Part shown: positions 45,476-57,103 of the stretch, piece by piece | Layout of the letters: every line of letters starts with the position of its first letter | Position numbering within the stretch: the stretch's first letter is position 1 | Origin: Cycas panzhihuaensis | Taxonomy: Eukaryota; Cycadophyta | Direction of reading: 5' to 3' | Assembly (NCBI GenBank): GCA_023213395.1 | Contig: CM041465.1 | Coordinates: forward strand, 44,771,741 to 44,835,740 | Length of the DNA: 64,000 nucleotides | Translations under genes and position numbers: made by a program | Notes under the pieces: model-generated | The model's input: only the letters and a program-made list of their open reading frames with translations | Told to the model about the DNA's origin: nothing | Databases searched by the model: none

Positions 45476-46261
45476 TGTTACATCCCTAATTTCCCTCTTA
45501 TCTTGACCAATTATAGTCTGTCTTCTAACCGACTTCATTTATGATTCATTCTAGGGAATTGTCCCAGTTCTGGTCAACTTCCTTTAGAAGGATGAATACC
45601 TCTATATATAAGGGTTGAAGTCCCTATTCTAAACCCTCATTCACGACTTGTTCTTCTTGGCATTAACTCGACTTTAGGGTTATAGTTAACTCGCCCTTTG
45701 GGTTGCATTTTTTGGCAGTAACCTCATCTCGAAGAGGGTTAGTCATCTTAGACATTATATTGGGTGAGTTAGATATATTAAGGTATGTATTGACTAGCCA
45801 TGTGGATTGCATTTCTCGTCAACTCAGCTGGTGTATTTACTATTATTAGCACTTCAATATTATACTTTTGATTATCATATGTAACTGTTAGTAAACTCTT
45901 CATAGAAATTTGGGATAGTATCAGTGATAAAGGAAGTTGGATCTCTACGAGGGTAATGGTCTACTTGGTGGGTGACCCTCTCCATTAACATCTCAAGGTT
46001 TTGGTGTAATAGTTTATTACAAGTGGTATTAAAGCCAAGATCTAGGTTTGAATCTCGTGGGGGCAACATCGCTTATGGGGGTGATAGGGTGACGTGCCAA
46101 ATGTCATTGATGCACAAAACACCATCATAGCTGAGGCTTGTAGGGCATATGAATATAGATGAAAGTGGGGCTATCTCTTTCAACCTGGAAGGAGGTAATG
46201 GTCTACTTAATGGGGGACTATCTACTAACACCTCAAGGTTTTGGTGTAACAGTTCGTTATA
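45476..46261 (+). mobile_element. Element M: internally deleted gypsy relic inside gypsy G
   Basis: It is flanked by a perfect target duplication AATCA (45471-45475 and 46262-46266). It consists of a full LTR (45476-46021, TGTTACATCCC to TTATTACA, TATATATAAGG near 45603, CTCGAAGAGGG near 45724), a PBS (TGGTATTAAAGC, 46024-46035), about 100 bp of interior, and the last 120 bp of a second LTR (about 46140-46261). G resumes on both sides: IEHMI on the right, then IKLREG on the left. Orientation is opposite to G. Confidence 0.85.
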
Positions 46262-46266
46262 AATCA

Positions 46267-47676
46267 TGTGTTCAATACTATGATAAGGAGACAATCTTAT
46301 TAAAAAATCCCTAAATACTTTCAAGTGTTTTTGTATATATTTTTTTGTTTATCATGCATTGTTGAATCATTTTTAATTTCTACTTCAAGAGAGAAATATA
46401 TAACAACAAAACCCAGACATCCCTTTTTAATGGTTTCTCCATTTTGTGAAATGATACAAACTAGGTTTCATTTGGAGTGAATCCTTGTAGTGTGTGAATT
46501 TTACCCTTTGATTTGAATCTCATGAATAACTTACCTAGGTTTAATGCAATAGTCTCTAGTGCTTGCAACCATTAAGAGCCTAATATGACATCCACACTGC
46601 CTATTAGGATTACATACACTTGTGATTTAAGAGAATATTCTTCCAATGTTAATTCTACTTTCAACACATTCCTCCACATTTAATGGGTTCCTCATTGGTA
46701 ATCGTTACTTGGAATTGATTTATAGGGTAGATGTATTCTTTGAATCTTTTGGCTATCGATAAAATTTTGTGTACTAATAGAGTCAATAAGTACTATCATC
46801 CTTTCCTTTTTAATGTAATCACTAATTTTAAGGGTTTGAGGCATTGTAATTCCTATAATTGTTACTAAGGATATTTTAGCTAGGTATTCTATTATTTTAG
46901 CTTCTAATTCAACCTAATTGAATCCTCCTCCTACTTCAACTTCTTTTGATTCTAGTTCCTTGTCTAGTTTAGGGTCATTTTCTTGCTCTTTCACTAGTGC
47001 TGAGAATAATTTCCTCGACAACAATTGCCCCTTCTCCACTTTTGGCCACAAAAGGAACAAAGTTCTTGTGCCCTAAGCTCAACCATATCTTTCCTTAACT
47101 TGTAAGGATCTATACTTGTTTTTTCTCAATTTATAAGAGTGGATGGTGTTGCAGGATTTCTACTAACTTGATTTGGGTTAGATTTGACATCTAACCCCAT
47201 TTTATCTATTGGAGTAATGTATTTCTTAACATACCAATCAATACAATTATTATTAAGTCGCTTATTTCTCTATGATATTATTTGTGCTAGATTTTTGACC
47301 TTTTGGATAACTTTCTAAATGTTTTTGGGAGTGTGCAATTTTAATTCTTCTCTCAAATCCTCCTTAAGTCCACCTATTTATATCTTTAATAGCCAATTTT
47401 TTGGCATATTATTAACTTGAGTTGTTAAGGACTGGAATCTATTAGTATATTCTTCTACCTATTTTGTTTGTCAGATTCGACTCAATTGAGTGAAATAGTC
47501 CTGATTCGACATATTTTCATATTGTTTAAAAAAAAATCCGAGATGAATGTTTGCCAACTGATTGTTACATTGTGTCTCATGGCACCACCATAAAAACCAC
47601 TCATATCCACTTCTCTCCAAGTGTAATGAGACAAATGTTATTTTTTCTATCATTTTGGGGACTAATTTTGAAGTAG
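46267..47676 (-). pseudogene. Gypsy G gag (3' part) and protease
   Basis: On the - strand from 47676: gag capsid MIEKITFVSLHLERSGYEWF, NIHLGFFFKQYENMSNQDYF, a Cys/His region near 47000-47050, protease MIVLIDSISTQNFID (DSG now DSI) near 46800, SVDVILGS then WLQALETIAL near 46590, then VFRDFLIRLSPYHSIEHMI. The N-terminal part of gag is missing beyond LTR J. Confidence 0.8.
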
Positions 47677-47887
47677 TGTTACATTCTTAATGAAGCAATT
47701 AATTTTCTTAAAGAAATCAATATTTTTAGAAGGATAGTCATTATATTCCCAATTTAAAGAAGTCAATGTTTTTAGAGAGAATTAAAAGTTGGTTTTCAAG
47801 AGAGAAAGTAAAGCTATAAATAGAGTAGCCTTATTCATTTGTAGGCATCTTTGAGAATTTAATATTTGATATGGCACTAATGGCCTA
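47677..47887 (+). repeat. LTR J, left part
   Basis: It starts TGTTACATTC and has a TATA box CTATAAATAGAG near 47814. It is interrupted by copia H at 47888 and continues at 60381. It cuts into gag of gypsy G. Confidence 0.65.
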
Positions 47888-48245
47888 TGTTGTAGTAAGG
47901 CATAAAATGAAGACAATAATTGATAGGATTAACCATGAAAACCTTAGAAATTGATTCTGAAAATTTTGATTTAATCTCTATTCAACAAAGTCTCACATTA
48001 TAATCAACTCAATAATCTTTACTTCTTAGTCCTTCATTTTCATAAATCACCCATACATACTATATACAATAACAAATAGAATAATAATCCTAACTAATTT
48101 GATAGATGTGAGGTGAGAGTCATAACCCCCATTGACTTATTACTTCATAAACATAAAATAATTTTAAACTAATATAATACAAAAATTAAAGGGGAGATTC
48201 ATAACTTAAAGTTATGAATGATAAAATAAACAATAATATTTAACA
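47888..48245 (-). repeat. 3' LTR of copia H
   Basis: + strand TGTTGTAGTAAGG to TTTAACA, partner of 60019-60375. The - strand purine tract TAAGGGAGAG lies at 48246-48255. Confidence 0.94.
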
Positions 48246-48255
48246 CTCTCCCTTA

Positions 48256-50640
48256 ATATTTATTTCATTTCTCTTGACACCTAAACCATCATTGAGAGTC
48301 TAAAATCTGCCACATGTTAGAGGTTTGTTGAAGATATTAACCAAGTGTTCTTTTGTAGACTTGTACACCATTTCTATCACACATTTCTTAATCAACTTCT
48401 AAATAAAGTGATGGTGCACCTCTTTATGTTTGGTACAAGTGTGGAAAGCAGGATTTTTGGCAATCTTCAAAGTATTCTGATTATCATAGTATAAGATGGT
48501 TGGTTCTGATTGTTGTAGTTCCAAGTCCTCTAGAATTTGATATAATCAAATGACTTATGTAGTTGTTGTAATTGCAACCTTGTACTATGCTTCAATAGAG
48601 GATAAAACAACACTTAATGATTTTTTGTGCTCCATGTGACAATAATTGAACCCATGCTAAAAAATACCCAAAAGTTGATTTCTTACTATCTGCACAACCA
48701 ACCTATTCAAATTCTGTGAATCCTATCAACTTAAAATTATTATTATGTTAGAATCTAAGTCCATAGTGAATACTAGAGGATCTTTTTTTGTAGCTTTCTA
48801 GTGACCCTATTTTGGTACTGCTATAAACTTGGATATTATTCCAAATGCATAAGATATGCTAGGTCTGGTAATGATTAGGTATATTAGACTTTCCACTAGT
48901 TGTCTGTACAATGTAGCATCAATATTTGTTCCACCATTTTCTGCTATTAGTCTGGAACCTATCTCCATGGGAGTAGTCATAGACTTACAATTTTCTATTT
49001 AGAAATTTTCACGCATACTTTACCTGTAGCGATTTAGTTCTACTTTTATAACAATTTTCCTTAAAATATAGGTACTAATCCATAAAAGACAATAACTAGA
49101 TGCTATTCAATAGTAAAATGAATAGGGAATAAGAATTACAAAATCCACCAAAGTAAATAATAGTCTTTATTGTCAAATAGATCGAAATTTCAACAAAGTC
49201 CCTGTCTTTTCTGAAGAAGTGAGCTTCCCTCTTCGAGGCGAGAAACCCTCCAAACTGCATCCCCCAAATGGGCGAGCTAATTGCAGCCCTAGAATAAAAA
49301 ATGCGCGACCAAAGAACCTCCGACTATGGTTTGGGATGCGGCCCAAACTTCCTATTTATAGCGATCGAAATACTTTAATTAGAAGTTAGCCAGACTGGGT
49401 AATATTCTTCTTAAAACTGCTCAAATAGAAGTCGGCCAGAACTTCTCCAAAAACTAGCAAGCTAGCTTTAAATGGCCATAACTTTTAATTAAGATGTCGG
49501 AATTGACTTTCATCTAAACCATTGGAATCATTGTTTAGAGGCCTTCGATTTGAATGGTAATAAGCTCTATTTTGACCATATTTTGGAATGCTACATTACC
49601 CGTGAGATGAAGATATATTCAAGCCTTTGCCATCTTTCCACTCCAAGGAAATAACATAAAATTTTTAGATAAATCATTTGAAAGTAATGACTAAGATTTG
49701 CCTTCAAGCATGATATCATATTGATATTACTACCTGTGATTGGTAGATCATCAACATACAATACTACAAATACGATTTTATCATTATCTACTTTGATGTA
49801 TAAGTCAACTAGAGATCGCTCAAACTTACTTTTTGAAAAGTACTAATCAATTTTTTCATACCGGGGTCTAGGAGCCTGTTTTAGACTATACAAGGCCTTT
49901 TTAAGTCAGCATACCAAGTGCTTGTAGCATTTTTCAATAAGTCAAGTGGCTACTCCATGTAGACTTCTTTGCTTAACTCTTGATTTAGAAATACACTTTT
50001 CACATTTATCTAGTGTAGTTATCAATTGAGTTATGTAACTATAACTATAATGAGTTGAATGGTATTCATCTTTGCAACAAGAGTGAATGTCTCTTGGTAG
50101 TCGATCACTTCTTGTTGCTTGAAGCATTTCACAACAAGTTGTGCTTTGTACATATCTATAAATTCATCAGGTTTAAACTTGATTCTATAGATCCATTTGT
50201 ATTTAATTGCTTACTTGCTAGTAGACAATTTTACCAAATCCCATGTATGGTTTTTTTTAATTGCTTGGATTTTATTTTCTATAGTGTCATACCATTTCTT
50301 CTCTTTGAATGCTTCTTTGACTATAGGTGGTTTATCTACATTTATTACAGTTGCCATAAGTGCCATGTTTACATGTTTAGAGGGTTACAATTTTGACTTT
50401 TACTTTCCCTCAAATCAGTGTAGTATTTGTTCAATGTCCTCCATAGTTTTTAAATACCATTTTAGAAGTTTATTCTTCGATGATGAATGTGAATGCTTTA
50501 TATCTGACAACTTCTTTGGCTTAGATATCAGCTTTGACTTTGTCTTTGGCTTGAATTTTATTTTCAGAAATTGGAAGGATTTCATACTCTAGCTGGCCAA
50601 TATCATGTAAAGAACTGCATTCAGGTAGCTCCTTAACCTA
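48256..50640 (-). pseudogene. Copia H reverse transcriptase and RNase H
   Basis: Interrupted by S1. On the - strand: linker and RT start (about 50640-49960), the catalytic FVVLYVDDLPI at about 49743-49775, QLVESLIYLIITRPSISYAF near 48850-48920, then RNase H with NQNTLKIAKNPAFHTCTKHK-like sequence near 48410-48490. There are many stops and frame breaks. Confidence 0.82.
49025..49595 (-). repeat. Solo LTR S1 of a gypsy A-like family
   Basis: 571 bp, + strand TGTAGCGATTTAG to TGCTACA, with perfect target duplication TTACC (49020-49024 and 49596-49600). Read on the - strand it resembles LTR A: TATAAATAGGAAGTTTGGGC, CCTCGAAGAGGGAAGCTCACTT, and the end AAGGAAAATTG plus AGAACTAAATCGC. The U3 half differs from A. 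It arises when the two LTRs of an element recombine and the body is lost. Confidence 0.95.
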
Positions 50641-50816
50641 GTCCTCAACATAAGATAAATTAATATACAGAGTCTCATCTTCCTAAAAGATCATATAACA
50701 AGTTATGTGACTTTTTCAAGTGGATGGCTCGTATACCCTGTAAGCTTTGCTTTCCTTAGAATATCCAATAAGGATGCATTTTGTGCTTTTGTTATCCATT
50801 TTTCAATGTTTCTCCT

Positions 50817-50855
50817 TATATATATATATATATATGTGTGTGTGCTTGTGTGTGT
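50817..50855. repeat. (TA)n(TG)n microsatellite inside copia H
   Basis: About nine TA units followed by TG/TGTGC units. It lies in the linker region of H. Confidence 0.9.
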
Positions 50856-50939
50856 TCTACAACAACAAATTATGAGATGACTAATAATTGGTTTTCTACT
50901 TGACCAAGCTTCTTTAGATGTTATATTTCTAACAACCTT

Positions 50940-51429
50940 GGTAGTGCTTCTATTTGTCGGATATGCAACTGTATTAACAACTTTTGCCTATAAGTAATCT
51001 ATTAAATCCTTGTCTCACATCATGGCTTTGGCTTTTTTAATCAATGTTCTATTCATCTGCTTAGCAACTCTATTTTACTGAGGTGTATAGGTAGTAGCAA
51101 ACAACCTCTTGATTCCATGATCCTTGCAAAACTATATAAATTCATTTGAGGTTTATTCTCTACCATTTTTAATTCATAAGACCTTGATTTTTAATCCACT
51201 TTAATTTTCCACCAATTCCTTGGACTGTTTGAAGTAAGTGAAGGCTTGTGATTTTTTCCTCAATGGTACAATCCAAACTTTCTGTGAAAAGTCATCAATG
51301 AAAGTGATGAAATATCTCACTTCTAGCGAGATAACATGCATTCGTCCACAAATGTTTGATTGAATCAATCCTAACTTCTTTTTTGCTTTCCACACATTCC
51401 TTTTAGAAAATGGATCTTTGTGTTGTTTT
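50940..51429 (-). pseudogene. Copia H integrase
   Basis: - strand: KKKLGLIQSNICGRMHVISL, YFITFIDDFSQKVWIVPLRK, AFTYFKQSKELVEN, then a degraded region to about 50940 with LINRTLIKKAKAM-like sequence. Copia I is inserted at the upstream end (51429/57104). Confidence 0.88.
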
Positions 51430-51648
51430 TGTTTGAATATAATGCTATCTCTTACATTGTATTAATACTTGTAACTTTATATCAGTCACTATAACTTTGT
51501 GTTAGTCATTGTAACTTCATGTTAAGTTAACTAATATTAAATGTTAATCACTAAGCCTAACCCTATTTAGATTAGTGACTCACTATATAAGTATGTACAA
51601 GTTCTCATTCATTCTCTTCATTTTCTATGTGACTGCATTAGTTCAACA
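51430..51648 (+). repeat. 5' LTR of copia I
   Basis: TGTTTGAATATAATG to GTTCAACA, with ACTATATAAGTATGTAC (TATA box) near 51582. PBS TGGTATCAGAGC follows at 51649-51660. Confidence 0.94.
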
Positions 51649-51660
51649 TGGTATCAGAGC

Positions 51661-53040
51661 CAAGTCTGCTATGTAACTAAGTTAATATGCTTTTATAGGG
51701 CTTTTGTACGACTGTACGGTCTTTTATTTTTTGTTTTAGATTCTCGTAGAATTTAACCTATAGGGTCATCTCATCCTCCTCGTCACTTTTCTTTAAAGGC
51801 ATGATCCCAAAATCGGCCTCCTTCCTACTCAAATTAGCCCAAAAAACTATACAGCCGCCAATTTGCATTTTTACTGATTTCTTCTTATATAGAGCATAAT
51901 ACTTGGAAAATCTAGTATTAATGGAAAGGCCTTCAAATCAACTCCCTATTGATATGTGATTCAGGGATCATCTTCTTTTAGTTAAAAAATATGAACAAAA
52001 AAACAAAAACCTAGCCACCCAACTGAGATTTGAAGGGGTTTTCTTCTCACTAATAGCTTCGATCAAGAAATCAAGACCAGATCTGGAAAGAGCACGTTAA
52101 GACTGTTCAATTGAGGTTGATTTTGCTCAATTTGGAGAACTTTGATTTTTTAGCCTTTTCAACAGGTTTGTATGACCATCCATACAACTAACCATATGAG
52201 ATTACCTCTCTCATCTCAAAAACTCTCTCTTCTGAGTCTTATCCATTACAAAGCCATTTTCTACATTATGAGTTTATTATTTATTTTGCTATATGATTAG
52301 TATATGTTAGTGTTACTATATGCCATGACTAGAGAATTGTGCTTGGAACCTACTCATTCCCTGCCTTAGAGACCTTGTTTTGGGGGTCTATAATAATTAT
52401 AGAGGATCTGCCATTTTTTGCTAAGCATGATGGTAGTTTGAAACCAATGGGTGAAGCAAAGGGACGTAGAAGGACCCAATGCCCAGGGCTTAGATAAAAC
52501 TCACCTACAGATTTGAGCCTCCATATACTAAGAGGTATATCAGAGGAACCCATAGGACCCACAAGTGAATCCTAGAATAGGAAGCCCGGACCGACCATCA
52601 AAATCTTGTAGTGCAATGGCTAGTGGTTAGCGCCACGAAACTACCTATCCTGATTCTCACCTAGAGATTTATTGATAGGCCTACAAGTCTAGGTAATCTT
52701 GCATCTATAATTGGTAGAGTAAATTTCTCACTATGACTATTGCTTTTCGGCTTACAGAATTTGAATAATTGACTAGTGATTATTATGAATCTTAGAGAAC
52801 TAAAATGAGATCCATCCTCATTGTTATAGGAGCAGGGGATCAAACTGAAGTTGTCAAATAAGAAGTTGTTGATCTCATAGAAAAAAGAGTCTTCCTAGAA
52901 CAAAGAGGTCTTGCCCTTTCCACCATCACACTGTCAGTCACATATTTAGTTTTACTACATATCTCTAGTGCTACCTCACCTCATGCTGCCTAGACAACAC
53001 TTCAGACCTTATATGCTTAGAAAATATTGCTCGTATCATG
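51661..53040 (+). other. Leader and lost gag start of copia I, with a foreign-looking block
   Basis: No intact gag start. The block 52320-52860 differs in composition from its surroundings. It contains TGGCTAGTGGTTAGCGCC (about 52618-52635), which resembles a tRNA-type A box, followed about 27 nt later by GATTCTCACC, a weak B-box-like string. A tRNA-derived SINE is possible but unproven. Confidence 0.4.
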
Positions 53041-54260
53041 TCCCTCAAGAACCAGATGGATACTCTAAAGATGATTGAATTTGAGTGTGTCATATCCTTT
53101 TTGGCTTACTTCAAATATATCTGAGGGAATTTCATCTCTGTTGGCATCACTTACACTGATGGTGAACGTATTGATCTAATGTTCAATAAACTACCTCTTA
53201 GATTCAAGTCATTGATTACCCCATACTTGATGACAACAAACATAACACAACCAACTTTTGATGTATTATGTGGTTGCTTGCTTTATTATGATCTAACTGA
53301 AGCCAACATGGATGGAGACCTTGAGAATGCCTTCTCCACCCAAGTTAGTCTTTGCGAAAGAAGCACCACCAATCGAGGGAACTTCAACTCAAATAGAGGC
53401 TCAAGTAGATCTTTAGATCGAGGAAGATGTTGTCCCACTAGCTTCAGTCCCATCATGGATAGATCTTTCTCCCTTAGAGCACCCATGCAACAATACTCTA
53501 GGGGTAGAAGTCAACAATAGATCATATGTTACTACTGTAGAAAATTCAGTCACTTCCCCATCAATTACCACCACAGGAAAGTGGACATAGAAAGAGGGAT
53601 CATTGCATTTGGCAGATACTTAGGACAATGAGGAGCTGATGAAGTATCCAAACCAAAAGAGAAGGAAGAGGAAACTATGTTAATCATTGCTATGTCATCT
53701 ACACTGGATAACCAAAGCAAGGATGGTTGGTTCATTGACTCTAGAGCATCGTGACATCTAATTCACAATAAATTCTAGTTTAGCCAACTAAAGCCTTTCA
53801 TAGCCCTTGGGTCAGTAGAACTAAAAGATGATGCCATGCATAACATTCAAGGGATAAGATCTGCACTAGTTATCTTGCCTAGTGGAAACTTTGAGAAAGT
53901 TGGACAAGTTTTGTATGTAACTGGGATGATTAAGAATCTTCTCTCACTATCCTAGTTCACTGATAATAAACTTTAAATTCTTTTTGATGGAGACAAATGC
54001 ATAAGCTTGGACAAATACAAAAATAATAAGGTAATTGGTGAAGACCTCAAAATTAAGGAATTGTACAAATTTCTGGGTTCATCAACTCCCTCAGTCTTGA
54101 ATGTATCTTTTTCTCTTGATAATGAAAAACTTTAGCACTTGTGTTATGGGCACCTCTCTTATGATGCTTTGTCAAATTTAAGCAAATATGACATGGTAAA
54201 AGAAATGCCCTAGATAAAATACTTTGCACTGTTTGCGATGCATGTATGATGGGAAAAAAC
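53041..54260 (+). pseudogene. Copia I gag and protease
   Basis: Gag: MIEFECVISFLAYFKYI then a stop, MFNKLPLRFKSLITPYLMTT, and an Arg/Ser-rich tail. Zinc knuckle CYYCRKFSHFPINY (last Cys lost). Protease: WFIDSRAS (DSG now DSR) near 53728, VLYVTGMIKNLLSLS near 53910-53955, and pre-integrase HLCYGHLSYDALSNLSKYD. Confidence 0.85.
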
Positions 54261-55330
54261 ATAGGTTACAATTTAATCTAAGCACAATAAGAGCTAGGCA
54301 CAAGCTTCAAATGATACATAGTGGCCTATGTAGACCCTTCACACTGCCATGTGTTTAAGAAGCTTGATCCTTTCTTACATTTATAGACTATTACTCAAGA
54401 GAAATATGGATTCACTTTCTCAAGTTAAAATCTGATGTGTTGAGTGTATTTCAAAACTTTAAAGTGAAAGTAAAAAATGAAAGTGCCCGTCATATTAAAT
54501 GCCTAAGGACTAATAATGGAGAAGAATTTACTTCTAATGAGTTCAATAAATTTTGCAAGAGGCATGGAATTCAAAGACAATTGACCACTCCATACATGCC
54601 TCAATCTAATGGAGTGGCCGAGAGAAAGAATAAACTATAACATAGATGATTTAGTCTCTCCTAAAAGAGAAGAAAGTCCCTAACAAATATTGGGCAAAAG
54701 TTGCAAATACTACTATGTATCTTGTTAATAGAAGCCCTTCCAAAGCCCTAAAAAGTTATGACTTTAGAAGAAGTCTGGTCTAGTAACAAGCTCTATGTGT
54801 CACACTTTCAAAATTTTGGGTCTATTGTATGCATGCATATCCTAGTTGAAAAATGAAAGAAATTGGATGACAAGAGTGGGAAATACATTCTGGAAGGCTA
54901 TAGTGAAGTCTCCAAAGCCTATAGATGTCTGGATCCCTCTAACCAACAAAGTATATGTGAGTAGAGATGTCTACTTTAATGAGGCATCATATTCTTCCTA
55001 AGAGAATACCACATTTAATGAGCATATAACTTTTGACCTTCCATTTATGGAAAGGCAACATGGAGAACCTACATCATCCACTCGTGCATAACACTCCACT
55101 TCAAAAAGCTAGAACAAAATATTGAATCGGAGTGATGGTGGAATCACCTTTTCATCTTCAACTTTAGGTAGTTAGGAGAATCAAATCATCAATCTAACAA
55201 AAAAGAATATCAAATTGATACTTCAAAACTATGGAAGATTCTGGAGTCAGAGTTTAGCAACATGCCAGAAGGAAGGACCACAAGAGGTAAAACTTACTCT
55301 GGCTTGACTATAGGAATTGACATCACGCCT
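54261..55330 (+). pseudogene. Copia I integrase and linker
   Basis: LRTNNGEEFTSNEFNKFCKR, QLTTPYMPQSNGVAERKNK, KKVPNKYWAKVANTTMYLVN and FVYSEVSKAYRCLD-like sequence in broken frames. The first catalytic Asp region (about 54300-54420) is badly degraded. The linker (54960-55330) has no domain. Confidence 0.82.
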
Positions 55331-56850
55331 CAACAAGCATAAGAGAATCCCTACTGAAAGCTAGCAATGGATGAAGAAATGACCTCCATTATCAAGAACA
55401 GAACTTGGGACTTAGTGACTCCACTATTGGATGAACCCATTGCGGGATGTTGATAGTTCTATAAAATCAAAGAAGAAATAGATGATAGTATCGAAAAATA
55501 TAAAGCTCATCTTGTAGCCAAGGGATTTACTCAAATATGCAAGGAGTTGATTATGATGAAACCTTTGTTCTGGTCAGTAAAATGACAAGTATTAGAATTG
55601 TCGTGGCTCTTATAGCCCAACACGATTGGCCAGTCTATCAAATGGATGTTAAAGGCATATTTCTAAATGGTAACCTACATGAGGAGGTATACATACAAAA
55701 GCCATTAAGATATGTTGAACCAGGAAAAGAACACCTTGTATGTAAACTCAATAAGGCCTTGTATGATTTGAGACATGCACCCATATCTTGGTACTCAAAA
55801 ATTGATACATATCCCAAAAAAGTAGGAATGTTAAGGTGTGAATCTGATCACAACTTCTATGTTCAGATTACTGAAGATAAGTTGATCTCCATTCTAGTAG
55901 TGTATGTGGACGACCTAATAATAATAGGTGATAACTCTGAATAGATCAACTTTCTGTGTCATCAACTGTCCAAAGAATTTGAAGTGACAGATCTAGGTAG
56001 ACTACACTACTATTTAGGATTTGAAATTTGTCATCAAGACAATGGAATTTTTATACACCAATCCAAATATGCTACAAGAATCTTGGACGAATACAACATG
56101 ATAAACTGCAAGTCAACACCTATACCTATATGTACCAGTATAAAGCTAACATTTGACCAAGATTGTATGCTAGTAGATGCAACTCTATATTGAAAAATTG
56201 ATAGGTAATCTAATCTATCTTATATCTACTAGGCCTGATATCATCCATGTTGTGGGTATTGTGTTAAGATTCATGTCATTTCCCAAGGAATCACACTAGA
56301 AAGCTGCCAAACATATACCTTGATACATTCAAGGGACAAAGAACCATATAATCCTATATAGTAAAAAGTCCTATGGACTTTTATCTGGTTATTTTGATTT
56401 TAACTGGGTAGGAGATCTAGATAGTAGAAAATCTACAACTGGATATTACCTTGATCTGGGTAGCGAAGTTATCTCATGGAAAATAAAGAAACAATCAATA
56501 GTCTCATTGTGTATTATAGAGGCTAAGTACTAAGTTGTAGTTCATGCCACTTGTGAAACCCTCTGGCTCAGAAGACTCTTGGAGGAGCTTAATCACCCAC
56601 AATGTGGTCCTAGTCAAATCAACTACAATAATTAAAACACCATCTAGATGATAAAAAATCCTATCATTTACACCAGAACCAAACACATTGAAGTATACCA
56701 TCACTTCATTCGAGAAAAGGTAGATAAAAAGGAAGTGAAACTTGAGTACTACCAAAGTGAAGAGCAACTTGGTGACATATTCACCAAGCCTTTGGTCAAA
56801 GACAAGTTCCTATATTTGTGGGATAAGCTGAAAGTTACAACTAGGAGTTG
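55331..56850 (+). pseudogene. Copia I reverse transcriptase and RNase H
   Basis: RT: MDEEMTSIIKNRTWDLVTPL, VDYDETFVLVSKMTSIRIVV, YQMDVKGIFLNGNLHEEVYI, NKALYDLRHAPISWYSKIDT, the catalytic VVYVDDLIIIGDN (about 55897-55935) and TDLGRLHYYLGFEI. The RNase H part ends TKHIEVYHHFIREKV and LGDIFTKPLVKDKF. Stops occur near 55944, 56191 and 56530. Confidence 0.92.
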
Positions 56851-56864
56851 ACATTAAGAGGGGA

Positions 56865-57103
56865 TGTCAGAATATAATGTTATCTCCTATATTGTATTAA
56901 TACTTGTAATATTATATCAATCACTATAACTTTATGTTAGTCATTGTAACTTCATGTTAGGTTAACATTAAATGTTAGTCACTAACTCTAACCGTATTTA
57001 TGTCAGTGACTCATTGTATAAGTATGTACAAGTTTTCATTGTAATGCATAGGATCATTTTCACTAATTCGTTTCATTTTTTGTGTTAGTGTATTAGTTCA
57101 ATA
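56865..57103 (+). repeat. 3' LTR of copia I
   Basis: TGTCAGAATATAATG to GTTCAATA, about 20 bp longer than the 5' copy near its end. Confidence 0.93.

Larger units (their letters stand above)
42251..47676 (-). mobile_element. Gypsy element G, strongly decayed, 5' end lost
   Basis: - strand Ty3-gypsy with 3' LTR, PPT, integrase, RNase H, RT, protease and part of gag in order, interrupted by element M at 45476-46261 and cut in gag by LTR J at 47677. There are many stops throughout. No 5' LTR is visible in the window. Confidence 0.85.
51430..57103 (+). mobile_element. Copia element I, inserted in integrase of copia H
   Basis: 5674 bp on the + strand, perfect target duplication GTTTT (51425-51429 and 57104-57108), LTRs of 219 and 239 bp, canonical PBS and a purine tract AAGAGGGGA before the 3' LTR. 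All pol domains are recognisable but broken. Confidence 0.95.

Noticed and set aside
46024-46065. tRNA-like sequence (GGTATTAAAGCC then GGTTTGAATCTCG) that could be a tRNA or SINE
   Set aside because: It follows an LTR end directly and matches the reverse complement of the initiator-Met tRNA 3' end, so it is the PBS of element M. No cloverleaf is evident.
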